Source of the DNA: Anaerolineales bacterium
GTDB lineage: Bacteria > Chloroflexota > Anaerolineae > Anaerolineales > Villigracilaceae
NCBI GenBank assembly: GCA_021462845.1
Contig: JAJTXU010000016.1
Location: 1 to 38,298, forward strand
Direction: 5' to 3'
DNA length: 38,298 bases
Part shown: positions 1 through 7,610 of the stretch, piece after piece
Layout: the number at the start of each line of letters is the position of its first letter
How positions within the stretch are numbered: position 1 is the first letter of the stretch
Notes under the pieces: model-generated
Told to the model about the DNA's origin: nothing
Database searches by the model: none
Seen by the model: only the letters and a program-made list of their open reading frames with translations
Made by a program: the position numbers and the translations under genes

Positions 1-660
1 ACTCACCGAAAAATCAACTACATTATTCTTGAGATCGAACAACTGCGACTCGAATTTCAACAGCACATCATCGCGCTGGATTTCGAGCGGCTTTGCCACA
101 TCGGCATGGGCATTCGTCGCGCCGACGACCGCGCGGGAGATGCCGAGTTTGTCGCCGCGGGCGAGCAGAAAGTCGAGGACGGAGCCGCTGAAGGTGGAGG
201 GCAAATCGGACGGCTTGAGAATCGACTCGGGCAAGATGTCCACCAAATACGCGGCGGGACGTCGGTCGGCGCGAATGACGCGGCGGATGCGTGTGAGGCG
301 CGTCTTTTCGGCGACGCCGAGTCCCTTTGCCGAGTCGGCATCCGCGTCGAATTGCTCGATGTTCAAATCGCTGACCGTGATCTCCAAGTTCATGCGCCGC
401 GCCATGGTCTCGATGCTTTCGAGTTTTTCGAGTCCCGCGTCAATGACGGGAACTTTGCCGACGACGTACGTGCCAGAACCTTGACGCCGCCGAATCACGC
501 CTTGCGTTTCGAACGTGCGCATCGCCTCGCGCAACGTGGCGCGCGAAACGCCCATTTGTTTTGCAAGTTCAGGCTCTGAAATTAATCGCTGACCTGCGGG
601 CGTCTTTGCGATCAGTTTTGCAAGATCGGCTTGTAACCGTTGAAAGGGAAAATTTGCCAT
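1..660 (-). CDS. GntR/HutC-family transcriptional regulator with UTRA domain (3' end outside window)
   Basis: Open reading frame of 220 codons with no stop before the window edge, so the C-terminus is missing. Residues about 28-66 form a GntR winged helix (SEPELAKQMGVSRATLREA, then the wing RRRQGSGTYV). The rest, from about residue 75, resembles the UTRA ligand-binding domain (RIRRVIRADRRPAAYLVDIL). HutC-type regulators are usually about 240 residues, so some 20 are probably lost. Its ATG shares one base with the TGA of the adenine deaminase gene (TGATG), implying translational coupling. By position it probably senses a purine or related metabolite and controls the upstream deaminase genes; the ligand is inferred only from this context. 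Confidence 0.87.
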   Translation of the reverse strand, partial: MANFPFQRLQADLAKLIAKTPAGQRLISEPELAKQMGVSRATLREAMRTFETQGVIRRRQGSGTYVVGKVPVIDAGLEKLESIETMARRMNLEITVSDLNIEQFDADADSAKGLGVAEKTRLTRIRRVIRADRRPAAYLVDILPESILKPSDLPSTFSGSVLDFLLARGDKLGISRAVVGATNAHADVAKPLEIQRDDVLLKFESQLFDLKNNVVDFSVS

Positions 661-2447
661 CACGACTCCAATACGGGAATAAATTCAAACTTCGTCACAT
701 CCACCAAACCTTTATCCGAGATTCGCAATTCGGGGATGACCACCAGCGCGAGCAAACTCAATTGCATGTTCGGGTTGTTTAACTCGCATCCGCACATTTT
801 GAATCCTTCCAAAATGGATTCGGCTTTGCGCGCGACGATGTCCGCTTTTTCGGTGGACATCAACCCCGCGATTCGCAACTCGACCTGACCGATCACTTCG
901 CCATTGCGGACGACGACCTGACCGCCTCCGCTTCGCGCCAAGGTGTTGCCTGCCACCGCCATGGACGCATCATCCGTCCCGACGACGATCATGTGATGCG
1001 AGTCGTGCGCGACGGTGGACGCGATGGCGCACTTCGCGGTGAACCCGAATCCACTGACGAGTCCCAGCGTGATTCCGCCCGTCCCTTTGTGGCGTTCGAC
1101 GATGGCAATCTTGGCAAGGTCGCGCGTGATGTCGGCTTTGATCTCGCCGTTGACGGGTTGCACGTCGAAGGTCAAATGTTTTGTACCTGCGTGATTCTCA
1201 ATTACGCCGATCACGTTCGCCTTGACCTTCGACTTTCCACTTTCAACTTTCAACTTGAAATCTTCCGCTTTCAACTTCCTCTTCAACTTAACCGAATTCT
1301 TCACCCACGCGGGATAAGACGACTTTGGCAAGTTCACTTTCCACTTTCCACTTTCTACAATCACTTTTCCTTTTGCAACGACCACATCTGCTCTAAAGTT
1401 TTTCAAATCGTTCACCAACACCACATCCGCCCAGCGACCGGGGGCGATCATGCCCATCTCTTTGCTCACGCCGAAATGCTCGGCGGTGTTGATCGTCATC
1501 ATTTGAATCGCGGTGACGGGGTCGAGTCCCTGCTCGATGGCGTGACGCAAGACGCGATCCATGTGACCTTCGCCGGTCAATGTTCCCGCGTGTGAATCGT
1601 CGGTGACGAGGATGAAGTGGCGCGAGTCCAATTTCTTTTCGGTGATCGCTCCCACTTGCGCCTCCACGTCGAACCATGCCGAGCCGTAACGAAGCATGGC
1701 TTTCATTCCCTGCCGAACGCGGGCAACCGCATCTTCGAGGCGCGTGCCTTCGTGGTCGTCCTCCGCGCCGCCAGCGACGTATCCGTGAAATGGAATTCCG
1801 AGATCGGGCGAGGCGTAATGTCCGCCGATGACTTTGTTGTTTGCGTGCGTGATCGCCATTTCATCGAGCATCTTTGTATCGCCCATGAACACGCCGGGGA
1901 AGTTCATCATCTCGCCCAAGCCGATGATGCCCTTCCATTTCATCGCGGTCGCCACTTCCTTCGGTCCGATGGATGCGCCGGGCGTTTCAAACCCGGGCGC
2001 GGACGGAACGCACGATGGCATCTGCACCCACACATGGATCGGTTGCTTCTGCGCTTCGTCCACCATCAACTTGACGCCGCGCAGACCGAACACGTTGGCG
2101 ATCTCGTGCGGATCAATGAACGTGCCCGTCGTGCCACGGACCGCCACCGCGCGGACGAACTCCGTCACTGTGACCATGCCCGACTCCACGTGCATGTGAC
2201 CATCGAGCAAGCCAGGGACGAGGTAACGTCCGTTCGCTTCGATCACTTTTGTCTTTTTGCCGATGGCGTGACTCGCGTCATTTCCGACGTAGGCGACTCG
2301 CCCATCTTTGACGGCGATATCTGTCTTGGGAACGATCTCGCCCGATTGCACGCTCACCCATTGACCGTTACGAATCACAAGGTCGGCGGGGACACGTCCC
2401 ATGGCGGTATCAACGAGCGCGCGGGTTAGTTTGGTGGAGGAGGGCAT
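660..2447 (-). CDS. ade: adenine deaminase
   Basis: 595 residues, the usual length for AdeC-type adenine deaminases (adenine to hypoxanthine plus ammonia, cytoplasmic, binuclear metal). The amidohydrolase HxH is in DGHMHVES (H84, H86), followed by FIDPHEIANVFG, GLGEMMNFPGVF and a DDSH motif. The C-terminal adenine-deaminase domain contains AHDSHHMIVVGTDD and ARSGGGQVVV. It lies 103 bp downstream of a second purine-type deaminase and overlaps the GntR gene by one base, so the three look like one purine-salvage operon. Odd: the linker at about residues 360-410 is Lys/Val/Glu/Ser rich and is encoded by repeated GAAAGT-type units, described separately. Function is secure at family level. Confidence 0.93.
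   Translation of the reverse strand: MPSSTKLTRALVDTAMGRVPADLVIRNGQWVSVQSGEIVPKTDIAVKDGRVAYVGNDASHAIGKKTKVIEANGRYLVPGLLDGHMHVESGMVTVTEFVRAVAVRGTTGTFIDPHEIANVFGLRGVKLMVDEAQKQPIHVWVQMPSCVPSAPGFETPGASIGPKEVATAMKWKGIIGLGEMMNFPGVFMGDTKMLDEMAITHANNKVIGGHYASPDLGIPFHGYVAGGAEDDHEGTRLEDAVARVRQGMKAMLRYGSAWFDVEAQVGAITEKKLDSRHFILVTDDSHAGTLTGEGHMDRVLRHAIEQGLDPVTAIQMMTINTAEHFGVSKEMGMIAPGRWADVVLVNDLKNFRADVVVAKGKVIVESGKWKVNLPKSSYPAWVKNSVKLKRKLKAEDFKLKVESGKSKVKANVIGVIENHAGTKHLTFDVQPVNGEIKADITRDLAKIAIVERHKGTGGITLGLVSGFGFTAKCAIASTVAHDSHHMIVVGTDDASMAVAGNTLARSGGGQVVVRNGEVIGQVELRIAGLMSTEKADIVARKAESILEGFKMCGCELNNPNMQLSLLALVVIPELRISDKGLVDVTKFEFIPVLES
1205..1369. repeat. GAAAGT-type simple repeats inside the ade reading frame
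   Basis: On the plus strand the segment carries runs of ACTTTCCACTTTC and CAACTTTCAACTTGAAA type (read as GTGGAAAGT/GTTGAAAGT units in the gene). They form two clusters, about 1205-1290 and 1335-1362, that stay in frame and encode Lys/Glu/Ser/Val-rich linker sequence such as FKLKVESGKSKVK and VESGKWKV. Similar units do not occur elsewhere in the gene. The tract sits between the metal-binding barrel and the C-terminal domain, where extra residues should be tolerated. Confidence 0.6.
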
Positions 2448-2508
2448 GTGTACTCCGTAGTTCGTATTGCGTATGCGGATGGTTGAGCGATTTGTTCTCT
2501 AATTCGTT

Positions 2509-2531
2509 CTCTCGCAGTTGAACTGCGAGAG
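2509..2531. repeat. palindromic repeat (CTCTCGCAGTT-G-AACTGCGAGAG)
   Basis: Perfect 11-bp arms around a single base, in the 103-bp gap between the two deaminase genes. A degenerate half copy (GGAACTGCGAGAATGC) follows at about 2535-2550, and a related sequence with the same GCAGTTGAACTG core lies at 25615-25639. No T-tract follows on either strand, so it is better seen as a REP-like repeat than as a terminator. Confidence 0.6.
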
Positions 2532-2550
2532 TAACGGAACTGCGAGAATG

Positions 2551-3927
2551 CTAGGCAAGCAATCTCTTCGCCGCTTTATTGTGCTTCTCGATCAATTTGC
2601 GTTCATCCACAGTGACGAGTTGACCTTCTTTGACGATGAACTTTCCGCCGACCACGTTGTAATCCACGCGGACGGGTTGACCGAAGACAATTGCCGAAAC
2701 GGGATCGTGCATCCCTGCGAATTCGATGCGGTTGAGGTTCACGGCGAAGAAGTCGGCGCACTTGCCAACTTCGAGCGAGCCGATGTCTTTTCGTCCAAGA
2801 ACCGCCGCCCCGCCGCGAGTTCCCAAATACAAGGCTTCTCTGGCAGTCAATAATTTTCTGTTGGGATCATTTGAAAGCGAATATCCCGTGATCCCCTCTT
2901 TCACGCGCGAGAGCAACATCGCGTTGCGGACTTCGGCGAGCAGATGCGAACCATCGTTGGATGCGGAGCCGTCCACGCCCAAGCCGACATTCACGCCCGC
3001 TTTGCGATATTCTTTGATCGGCGCGATGCCTGAGGCGAGTCGCATGTTCGAGGTGGGACAGTGCGCCACTCCGCAGTTATGTTTGGCGAAAACTTTTATC
3101 TCTTCGTCGTTCACCCACACGGCATGAGCAAACCAAACATCGTTGCCGACCCATTCCACTTCTTGCATGTATCCCACAGGACGATGACCAAATTTCTCCA
3201 AACAAAATTGCTCTTCGTCTTCAGTCTCCGCAAGATGCGTGTGCAGATGCACGCCATATTCACGCGCGAGTTTTGCGGATTGTCTCATCAGGTCAGAGGT
3301 CACGCTGAACGGCGAACACGGCGCGAGGACGATCTGCACCATCGAGCCTGGCTTCGCGTCGTGATATTTTTGGATGAGCCGTTGCGAATCTTTGAGGATG
3401 GACTCTTCATCGTCCACCACGCTGTCAGGCGGGAGTCCGCCATCCGCTTCACCCAGGGACATCGAGCCGCGCGAGGCGTGGAGGCGGAGTCCCACTTCCG
3501 CGGCCGCGGCAATCTCATCGTCGAGTTTTGAGCCGTTGGGGAAGAGGTAGAGATGGTCCGACGCGGTGGTGCATCCTGAAAGGGCGAGTTCGGCTAGCGC
3601 GGTGGAAGTCGAAATAAAAATGTCTTCGGGGTTGATGCGCGCCCAGATCGGGTAGAGCGTTTTGAGCCAGTTAAAGAGGTTGGCGTCTTGCGCGGCAGGG
3701 ACGGCGCGGGTGAGGGTTTGGTAGAAGTGATGATGCGTGTTGACGAGGCCGGGGAGGAGGATGTAGCCTTTGAGGTCGAGGATTTCGTCGGCTTTGGTAG
3801 ACAAACTGGAAGTTTGTCCTACTTGTTCAATAAATCCATCACGGATAAAAAGACCACCGTCCGAGATTTCGGTGTGGTGGTCGTCCATGGTGAGGAGGTG
3901 GGCGTTTTTGATGAGGAGGGTGGGCAT
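2551..3927 (-). CDS. amidohydrolase, 8-oxoguanine deaminase / AtzB-like family
   Basis: 458 residues, full length for this amidohydrolase group. Metal and catalytic motifs appear in the expected order: NTHHHFYQ (H65 and H67 as HxH), HLHTHLAETEDE, WFAHAVW and GLGVDGSASNDG. HASRGSMSLGEADGGLPPD is characteristic of 8-oxoguanine deaminases and the related triazine hydrolase AtzB. Known members hydrolyse 8-oxoguanine to urate plus ammonia in the cytoplasm. It is the first gene of a minus-strand cluster with ade and the GntR gene, fitting purine salvage or clean-up of oxidised guanine. Odd: VGQTSSLST near residues 36-44 is encoded by a small palindrome at 3800-3818. Substrate is a family inference; a guanine or isoguanine role is the main alternative. 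Confidence 0.85.
   Translation of the reverse strand: MPTLLIKNAHLLTMDDHHTEISDGGLFIRDGFIEQVGQTSSLSTKADEILDLKGYILLPGLVNTHHHFYQTLTRAVPAAQDANLFNWLKTLYPIWARINPEDIFISTSTALAELALSGCTTASDHLYLFPNGSKLDDEIAAAAEVGLRLHASRGSMSLGEADGGLPPDSVVDDEESILKDSQRLIQKYHDAKPGSMVQIVLAPCSPFSVTSDLMRQSAKLAREYGVHLHTHLAETEDEEQFCLEKFGHRPVGYMQEVEWVGNDVWFAHAVWVNDEEIKVFAKHNCGVAHCPTSNMRLASGIAPIKEYRKAGVNVGLGVDGSASNDGSHLLAEVRNAMLLSRVKEGITGYSLSNDPNRKLLTAREALYLGTRGGAAVLGRKDIGSLEVGKCADFFAVNLNRIEFAGMHDPVSAIVFGQPVRVDYNVVGGKFIVKEGQLVTVDERKLIEKHNKAAKRLLA
3797..3823. repeat. palindrome of the GTAGGACAA...TTGTC family lying in a reading frame
   Basis: GACAAACT (3800-3807), GGA, AGTTTGTC (3811-3818), followed by CTAC. On the coding (minus) strand it reads GTAGGACAAACT-TCC-AGTTTGTC-TAC and encodes VGQTSSLST in the amidohydrolase. 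The same GTAGGACAA/TTGTCCTAC ends form the hairpin at 35493-35525. It is in frame and close to the N-terminus, where family sequences vary. Confidence 0.55.
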
Positions 3928-3928
3928 A

Positions 3929-4013
3929 TTGAGTAATTGGTAATTAGTAATTGGGGGAGGGGAGAATTGGAGGATTGGAGAATAGAGATTAGAGACTGGA
4001 GATTGGAGACTGT
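3929..4013. repeat. low-complexity intergenic repeat (GGAGATTGGAG / TAATTGGTAATTAG units)
   Basis: Two kinds of near-tandem unit follow each other: AATTGGTAATTAGTAATTGG, then GAGAATTGGAGGATTGGAGA and AGAGACTGGAGATTGGAGAC. They fill the space directly upstream of the amidohydrolase start. No protein or RNA gene is seen. The spacing is irregular, unlike a CRISPR array. Confidence 0.55.
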
Positions 4014-4163
4014 GAAAATACGACTAGACGAAAGTTGTCTGACAAATTGAAGTGTAGCGGAAAGTGAGGAGGATGTCAACGAGGGAGAGGTGGATTCGAC
4101 TGAAAATCAAATCCCGTATCTGCGCCGCTCATTGTGTGTTTGTTTATATCGAAGGGAAACGAT

Positions 4164-4970
4164 ATGGACAAATCAATTACATTTCTTATAGTGATCGCAA
4201 TAGTTGTAAGCGGGTGCGGAGGTCAATCTGCATTGGATCAGGCAGGCACAATGGTGGCACAGACGGTCGCCGCCGCGCCTCCTACCGGAACGTCATTGCC
4301 TACATCGACTCCTTTACCTATTAACACTCCCACTCAAAAACCAACTCCCACAGCAAACATCGCATTGACTGCCACCGTTGAGGCTTTCCAGGTTTTATCC
4401 GAACTAGATGTGCATGTGGGATCAAATTCGAGCGTTCCGTATGGAGAGGGCCATCTCGCCTGGAAACAGAACGAGCCGATAACCATCAATATGACGGGAC
4501 CTCAAAAGGACGCGGGAGTTGTCCAAGGCATCGGTGAAGATCTCAACGCGGCTGACTTCATTTTCAAGTCAGATGTGACTTGGAATGCCTCCGGGATGTT
4601 GATCTGCGGGGTGATATTTCGCGCGGAAACAAACCTTGAAAAAGGGGAACAATACCAATTCTATTTTTATAGGCTTTCAGGTTTGCCAGCTTATCTCATC
4701 GATTTTTATGAGTTCGGGCGTCACAAATACACAATAACTAATACAAAATTTTCGGACTCATTGAATGTCGAAAACAATGGAAGCAATCAATTTGTGCTGG
4801 TAGCACAAGACAATGAGTTCAATATTATCATCAATGGAAAGTATCAGGGACATTTTGTTGATGAAAGCCAGCAACGACGATCCGAAGGGTTGCTCGGCTT
4901 TCTAGGCTGGCAGGAGTCAGGGCAAGGCAGTTGCATATTCAAGAATAGCTGGGTTTGGTCTCTCGATTAA
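4164..4970 (+). CDS. predicted lipoprotein with Thr/Pro linker, function unknown
   Basis: 268 residues from the ATG at 4164, chosen because GAAGGG lies just upstream and the protein then begins with a proper lipoprotein signal (MDKSITFLIVIAIVVSGC, lipidated Cys18). A Thr/Pro-rich linker covers about residues 38-65. The rest is a beta-rich domain with NASGMLICGVIFRAE, QYQFYFYRLSG, NEFNIIINGKYQGHF and a C-terminal LGFLGW...CIFKNSWVWSLD. This arrangement is reminiscent of concanavalin-like (LamG/DUF1080-type) folds, but I see no diagnostic motif. It is expected on the outer face of the membrane. The gene stands alone, converging on the TPR gene. Confidence 0.8.
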   Translation: MDKSITFLIVIAIVVSGCGGQSALDQAGTMVAQTVAAAPPTGTSLPTSTPLPINTPTQKPTPTANIALTATVEAFQVLSELDVHVGSNSSVPYGEGHLAWKQNEPITINMTGPQKDAGVVQGIGEDLNAADFIFKSDVTWNASGMLICGVIFRAETNLEKGEQYQFYFYRLSGLPAYLIDFYEFGRHKYTITNTKFSDSLNVENNGSNQFVLVAQDNEFNIIINGKYQGHFVDESQQRRSEGLLGFLGWQESGQGSCIFKNSWVWSLD

Positions 4971-5037
4971 TCGCTCACATCGTTGACAGCGTATAAAATC
5001 GCATCATTGTTTCTGCAGGCGATTTCAGCGACTCGCC

Positions 5038-6585
5038 CTATTTCAAAACTGTCAAAAGCCAGGCTGTTAAGTCAGCAATATCAGGCTCAGGACCGTAATA
5101 AAACGGATTTTTTATGTGGTCACGTAGGGAGCCGGGATCAATCATGGGAGGCTCAACTGCCTCAATAATCGTTGTTGTTACCTCATTTCCAGTATTAATA
5201 TCCCTCAAGGATACGTTCCAAATGTACTTAACGCGGGAGAAAAACAGATTAAGTGTTACGGGCGGCAAGTTGGCATACACGATAACGTCAGGGATATGAT
5301 GCAATTCTCTACTTACAATCCTCGTATCTTTTGAGATACATGCGACATAATGCATTTCACCAGGCGAATTTGCGATAACAGGCTCAGGCGACACCTGATC
5401 TGTTCCATAAACTCCAGCATGAATTGCACTTGAATTCAAGCCAAAAATTGCCAGGCGGGGGTTGATGTGATGTTGACAAACAATCGCGACCGCATCCTTC
5501 ATGGCTTTCTGTGCCTGCTCGCCATCCGACTTTGAGAACGCAAGATATGTTTCCGTTCTTGCCTCATCCACCGACGTCTTCACCGAATCCGTAGCGGCAT
5601 TTTCAAGCGCAAAATCGAGCAATACCAGCGCACCGATAAAATCTTCCTCGGCGCTTAATCCACCTGCCCATTGAATATACCCATTCGCAAGTACATCCTT
5701 TGCGGCGAGCGGATCACGTTGCTCCGCCAACTTTGCGGCTAGTTCGTACTGCTCCATTGCCAGCGCAAAATCTCCTTGTTCGATGAGGAAGTTACCCCAC
5801 TCGGTATAGAACTTTTCCTCGTTGGCTTGGACTTTCTCGGCAAGAGTTGGATTGGCTGATCTAGCGGATTCAAACTTGCTTTCGGCTTCCTGAAATTTCT
5901 TTTGGGATTGAAGTTGCAATCCCCAATCGAGGTATGTTTGGGCAATTTCCGCTTGTGCAAGTTTGGAATGCTCTGCTGCTTGTTCCTTTTCCGCCCAACT
6001 CTTATAGTCGCCGTAAACGCCAAGCGCTTCTTCAAATCTTCCGGCAGATCGCAAGTCTTGGCCCCAAGCCGTGTACAGTTGGGGAAAGAAGTCAAAAGCA
6101 ATTTGAGCAGACTCTGTATCGTCATAGCTGGCAGAAACCAGATTCAGGTTTGTAAGAGCATCCGGGAATTTCTTTGCAGAGATCTGTTCTTTAATCAAAT
6201 TTGTTAGCGACAACGCCGCCTGTTGATGAACATCATTTGCCAGCACGCCATGTGGGTACCTGCTTTCATATACTTTATAAGCATTGTATGAACCAGCCCA
6301 AGATTCTTCCCCATGCTCGATATTCGCCAGTGTATATAATGCACATTCCATAACAGGGTCAGAAAGAGTCTGGTCCTCAAGGAAGGCAGGATACAGCGTT
6401 GTATAGATTCCATGCTGAGCGAGCACGGATTCACAATTCCTACTTTGATAATTGGATAGAATTGAAAGAGGCAGAGCGATAAGACCGCCTCCGTATGCAA
6501 AGAGAGAGATTATTGTAACGACAATGACGATCAGGGCGAATTTTCGCCGGCTTTGAGGCTGACGGGACTCGGAAATTCCTGACAT
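5038..6585 (-). CDS. membrane-anchored TPR-repeat protein
   Basis: 515 residues. AGGAGG sits 4 bases before the ATG. A basic N-terminus (SRRKF) is followed by one transmembrane segment at about residues 16-44. A long helical region then shows repeated TPR-like pairs, for example LAQAEIAQTYLDWGLQLQSQ followed by KKFQEAESKFESA, and KFYTEWGNFLIEQ followed by GDFALAMEQYELAAKLAEQ. The last 150 residues form a different, beta-rich domain (PEPVIANSPGEMHYVACI, LPPVTLNLFFSRVKYIWNV). The main part should face the outside. It is probably a scaffold or binding protein; no partner is evident from the neighbours, which converge or diverge. Confidence 0.8.
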   Translation of the reverse strand: MSGISESRQPQSRRKFALIVIVVTIISLFAYGGGLIALPLSILSNYQSRNCESVLAQHGIYTTLYPAFLEDQTLSDPVMECALYTLANIEHGEESWAGSYNAYKVYESRYPHGVLANDVHQQAALSLTNLIKEQISAKKFPDALTNLNLVSASYDDTESAQIAFDFFPQLYTAWGQDLRSAGRFEEALGVYGDYKSWAEKEQAAEHSKLAQAEIAQTYLDWGLQLQSQKKFQEAESKFESARSANPTLAEKVQANEEKFYTEWGNFLIEQGDFALAMEQYELAAKLAEQRDPLAAKDVLANGYIQWAGGLSAEEDFIGALVLLDFALENAATDSVKTSVDEARTETYLAFSKSDGEQAQKAMKDAVAIVCQHHINPRLAIFGLNSSAIHAGVYGTDQVSPEPVIANSPGEMHYVACISKDTRIVSRELHHIPDVIVYANLPPVTLNLFFSRVKYIWNVSLRDINTGNEVTTTIIEAVEPPMIDPGSLRDHIKNPFYYGPEPDIADLTAWLLTVLK

Positions 6586-6720
6586 AGTTCCTCCTCGAAT
6601 CCATGAACTCGATCTTCATGGAACAAAGTTTCATAACCTGAAACCCCCGAATACCGGGTAGGGTACGATTTCGCTTTATGATATCTTGGTGGGGTGTGTC
6701 CAAATGAGAGGATAAACCTG

Positions 6721-6800
6721 TTATTGTGTCATTCCGAGCCGCGCTCTTGCTCTTGGAGGCGAAGAATCTCTTCGATTACATCAGAGACCCTTCGCTAACG
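6721..6800. repeat. intergenic repeat remnant (GTCATTCCGAG...GAAGAATCTCTTCG)
   Basis: Contains TGTCATTCCGAGCCGCG, GGCGAAGAATCTCTTCG and AGAGACCCTTCGCT. This resembles a dispersed environmental-genome repeat that starts GTCATTCCGAG and carries GAAGAATCT. A related module, GATGCTTCGCTTCGCTCAGC, occurs at 36711-36730. There is no reading frame of note. The remainder of 6586-6837 shows nothing else apart from the promoter at 6826. Confidence 0.4.
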
Positions 6801-6825
6801 CCTCGTTTAGAAAGAAGACGAGGTT

Positions 6826-6831
6826 TATAAT
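6826..6831 (+). promoter_or_regulatory. -10 element, possibly driving a leaderless transcript
   Basis: TATAAT ends 6 bases before the ATG at 6838, so transcription would start at or within a base or two of the initiation codon. No Shine-Dalgarno sequence is present there. The -35 region (around 6803) is poor. This is a prediction from spacing only. Confidence 0.4.
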
Positions 6832-6837
6832 GACCCT

Positions 6838-7290
6838 ATGACCACAATCACCCGCTCTGTTCAAATCCTCGTAAACACAGATCTCAAAACCGCGTTCGAT
6901 TACGTCTCTGACCTGACCAAGCACCCTGAATGGAGCGGCGGGGAATTGAGAATCCAAGCCATTTCCTCCGAGCCGATCCAAGTTGGGAAGGAATATATCT
7001 CCAAAGGCGAGTTCGCAATACAAAAGGATAGACCGAATCAACTGAAGGTCACTGAATTCGAGCCTCCGCACAAATTTGGTTTTGTGGCGAACGACCCAAC
7101 GATCGGGGATGTGTTCCATACATTTACATTTGTTGAAAAGGAAAACAAGGTCTTGATCACTCGCACAATGAGGTTGGACCTCAATCCGTTCATGGCGTTC
7201 GGGTTTGCCCTCTTTGTTTACCCGCTCACCGGCAATCCATCCATGAAAAAAGCGCTTCAAAATCTCAAAACAAAATTAGAAAACAAGTGA
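6838..7290 (+). CDS. SRPBCC (START-like) family protein
   Basis: 150 residues, typical for a single SRPBCC/polyketide-cyclase-like domain. It opens with VQILVNTDLKTAFDYVSDLTKHPEWSGG, the usual first strand and helix with the conserved pattern of hydrophobic residues and HPEW. It continues through KVTEFEPPHKFGFVA and the long C-terminal helix ending KKALQNLKTKLENK. These proteins form a helix-grip cavity that binds a hydrophobic ligand; no ligand can be named here. No Shine-Dalgarno is visible, which fits the near-zero leader implied by the -10 box. A repeat element was inserted right at its stop codon, which lies in the flanking 14-bp direct repeat. Confidence 0.82.
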   Translation: MTTITRSVQILVNTDLKTAFDYVSDLTKHPEWSGGELRIQAISSEPIQVGKEYISKGEFAIQKDRPNQLKVTEFEPPHKFGFVANDPTIGDVFHTFTFVEKENKVLITRTMRLDLNPFMAFGFALFVYPLTGNPSMKKALQNLKTKLENK

Positions 7291-7423
7291 TTACCTTACA
7301 CAATGCTTTTTGGATGCAGAAAAATGCTGATTCCGCTGATCCACAAGAAAGAAAATCTGCGTTTTCAGCGTGAATCAGCGTCCCGATTTTAAAAGTGTAA
7401 GGTAATCAGAGAAAACAAGTGAT
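7278..7423. mobile_element. MITE-like element, copy 1, with flanking 14-bp direct repeats
   Basis: Terminal inverted repeats TGATTACCTTACAC (7288-7301) and GTGTAAGGTAATCA (7395-7408) enclose about 120 bp with no coding capacity. Internal blocks are TTTTTGGATGCAGAAAAATG and AATCAGCGTCCCGATTTTAA. The 14-mer AGAAAACAAGTGAT occurs at 7278-7291 and again at 7410-7423, consistent with a duplicated target. Internal blocks recur at 13711-13950 and 16254-16305, supporting a mobile non-autonomous family. The element inserted at the end of the SRPBCC gene without destroying its stop codon. Confidence 0.65.
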
Positions 7424-7610
7424 GCAGTCCTATTCTCTACAATCCCGAAACAGAGCGGGCTTCTAGAACATTTGACAACCTCACATGGCGCGGCAGTGAT
7501 TCTATGGCACAGCACCGGGTCGGATATGATCAAAAAGGAGCGCGCTCGTGTGAGCTCAAAAGATTTCAAGGGATTGCTGTTCCGTGCGCCGTTATCTACG
7601 AACCATCAGG
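7424..7610. other. intergenic, no recognisable feature
   Basis: This is the remainder of the 320-bp gap between the SRPBCC gene and the flavoprotein gene (which converge) after the MITE-like copy. I see no conserved reading frame, RNA gene or clear hairpin with a T-tract. A short open frame at 7472-7675 is low-quality sequence that runs into the antisense of the flavoprotein gene. Confidence 0.5.

Noticed and set aside
1617-2429. A 270-codon open frame opposite the adenine deaminase gene
   Set aside because: Antisense shadow of a conserved enzyme, with His/Arg-rich composition and no recognisable motif.
3929-4013. Possible CRISPR or riboswitch upstream of the purine deaminase gene
   Set aside because: The repeats are irregular low-complexity units, and no purine-riboswitch core was seen.
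4996-5025. Terminator between the lipoprotein and TPR genes (AAATCGC...GCGATTT)
   Set aside because: Arms of only 7 bp around a 16-base loop and no T-tract; too weak to list.
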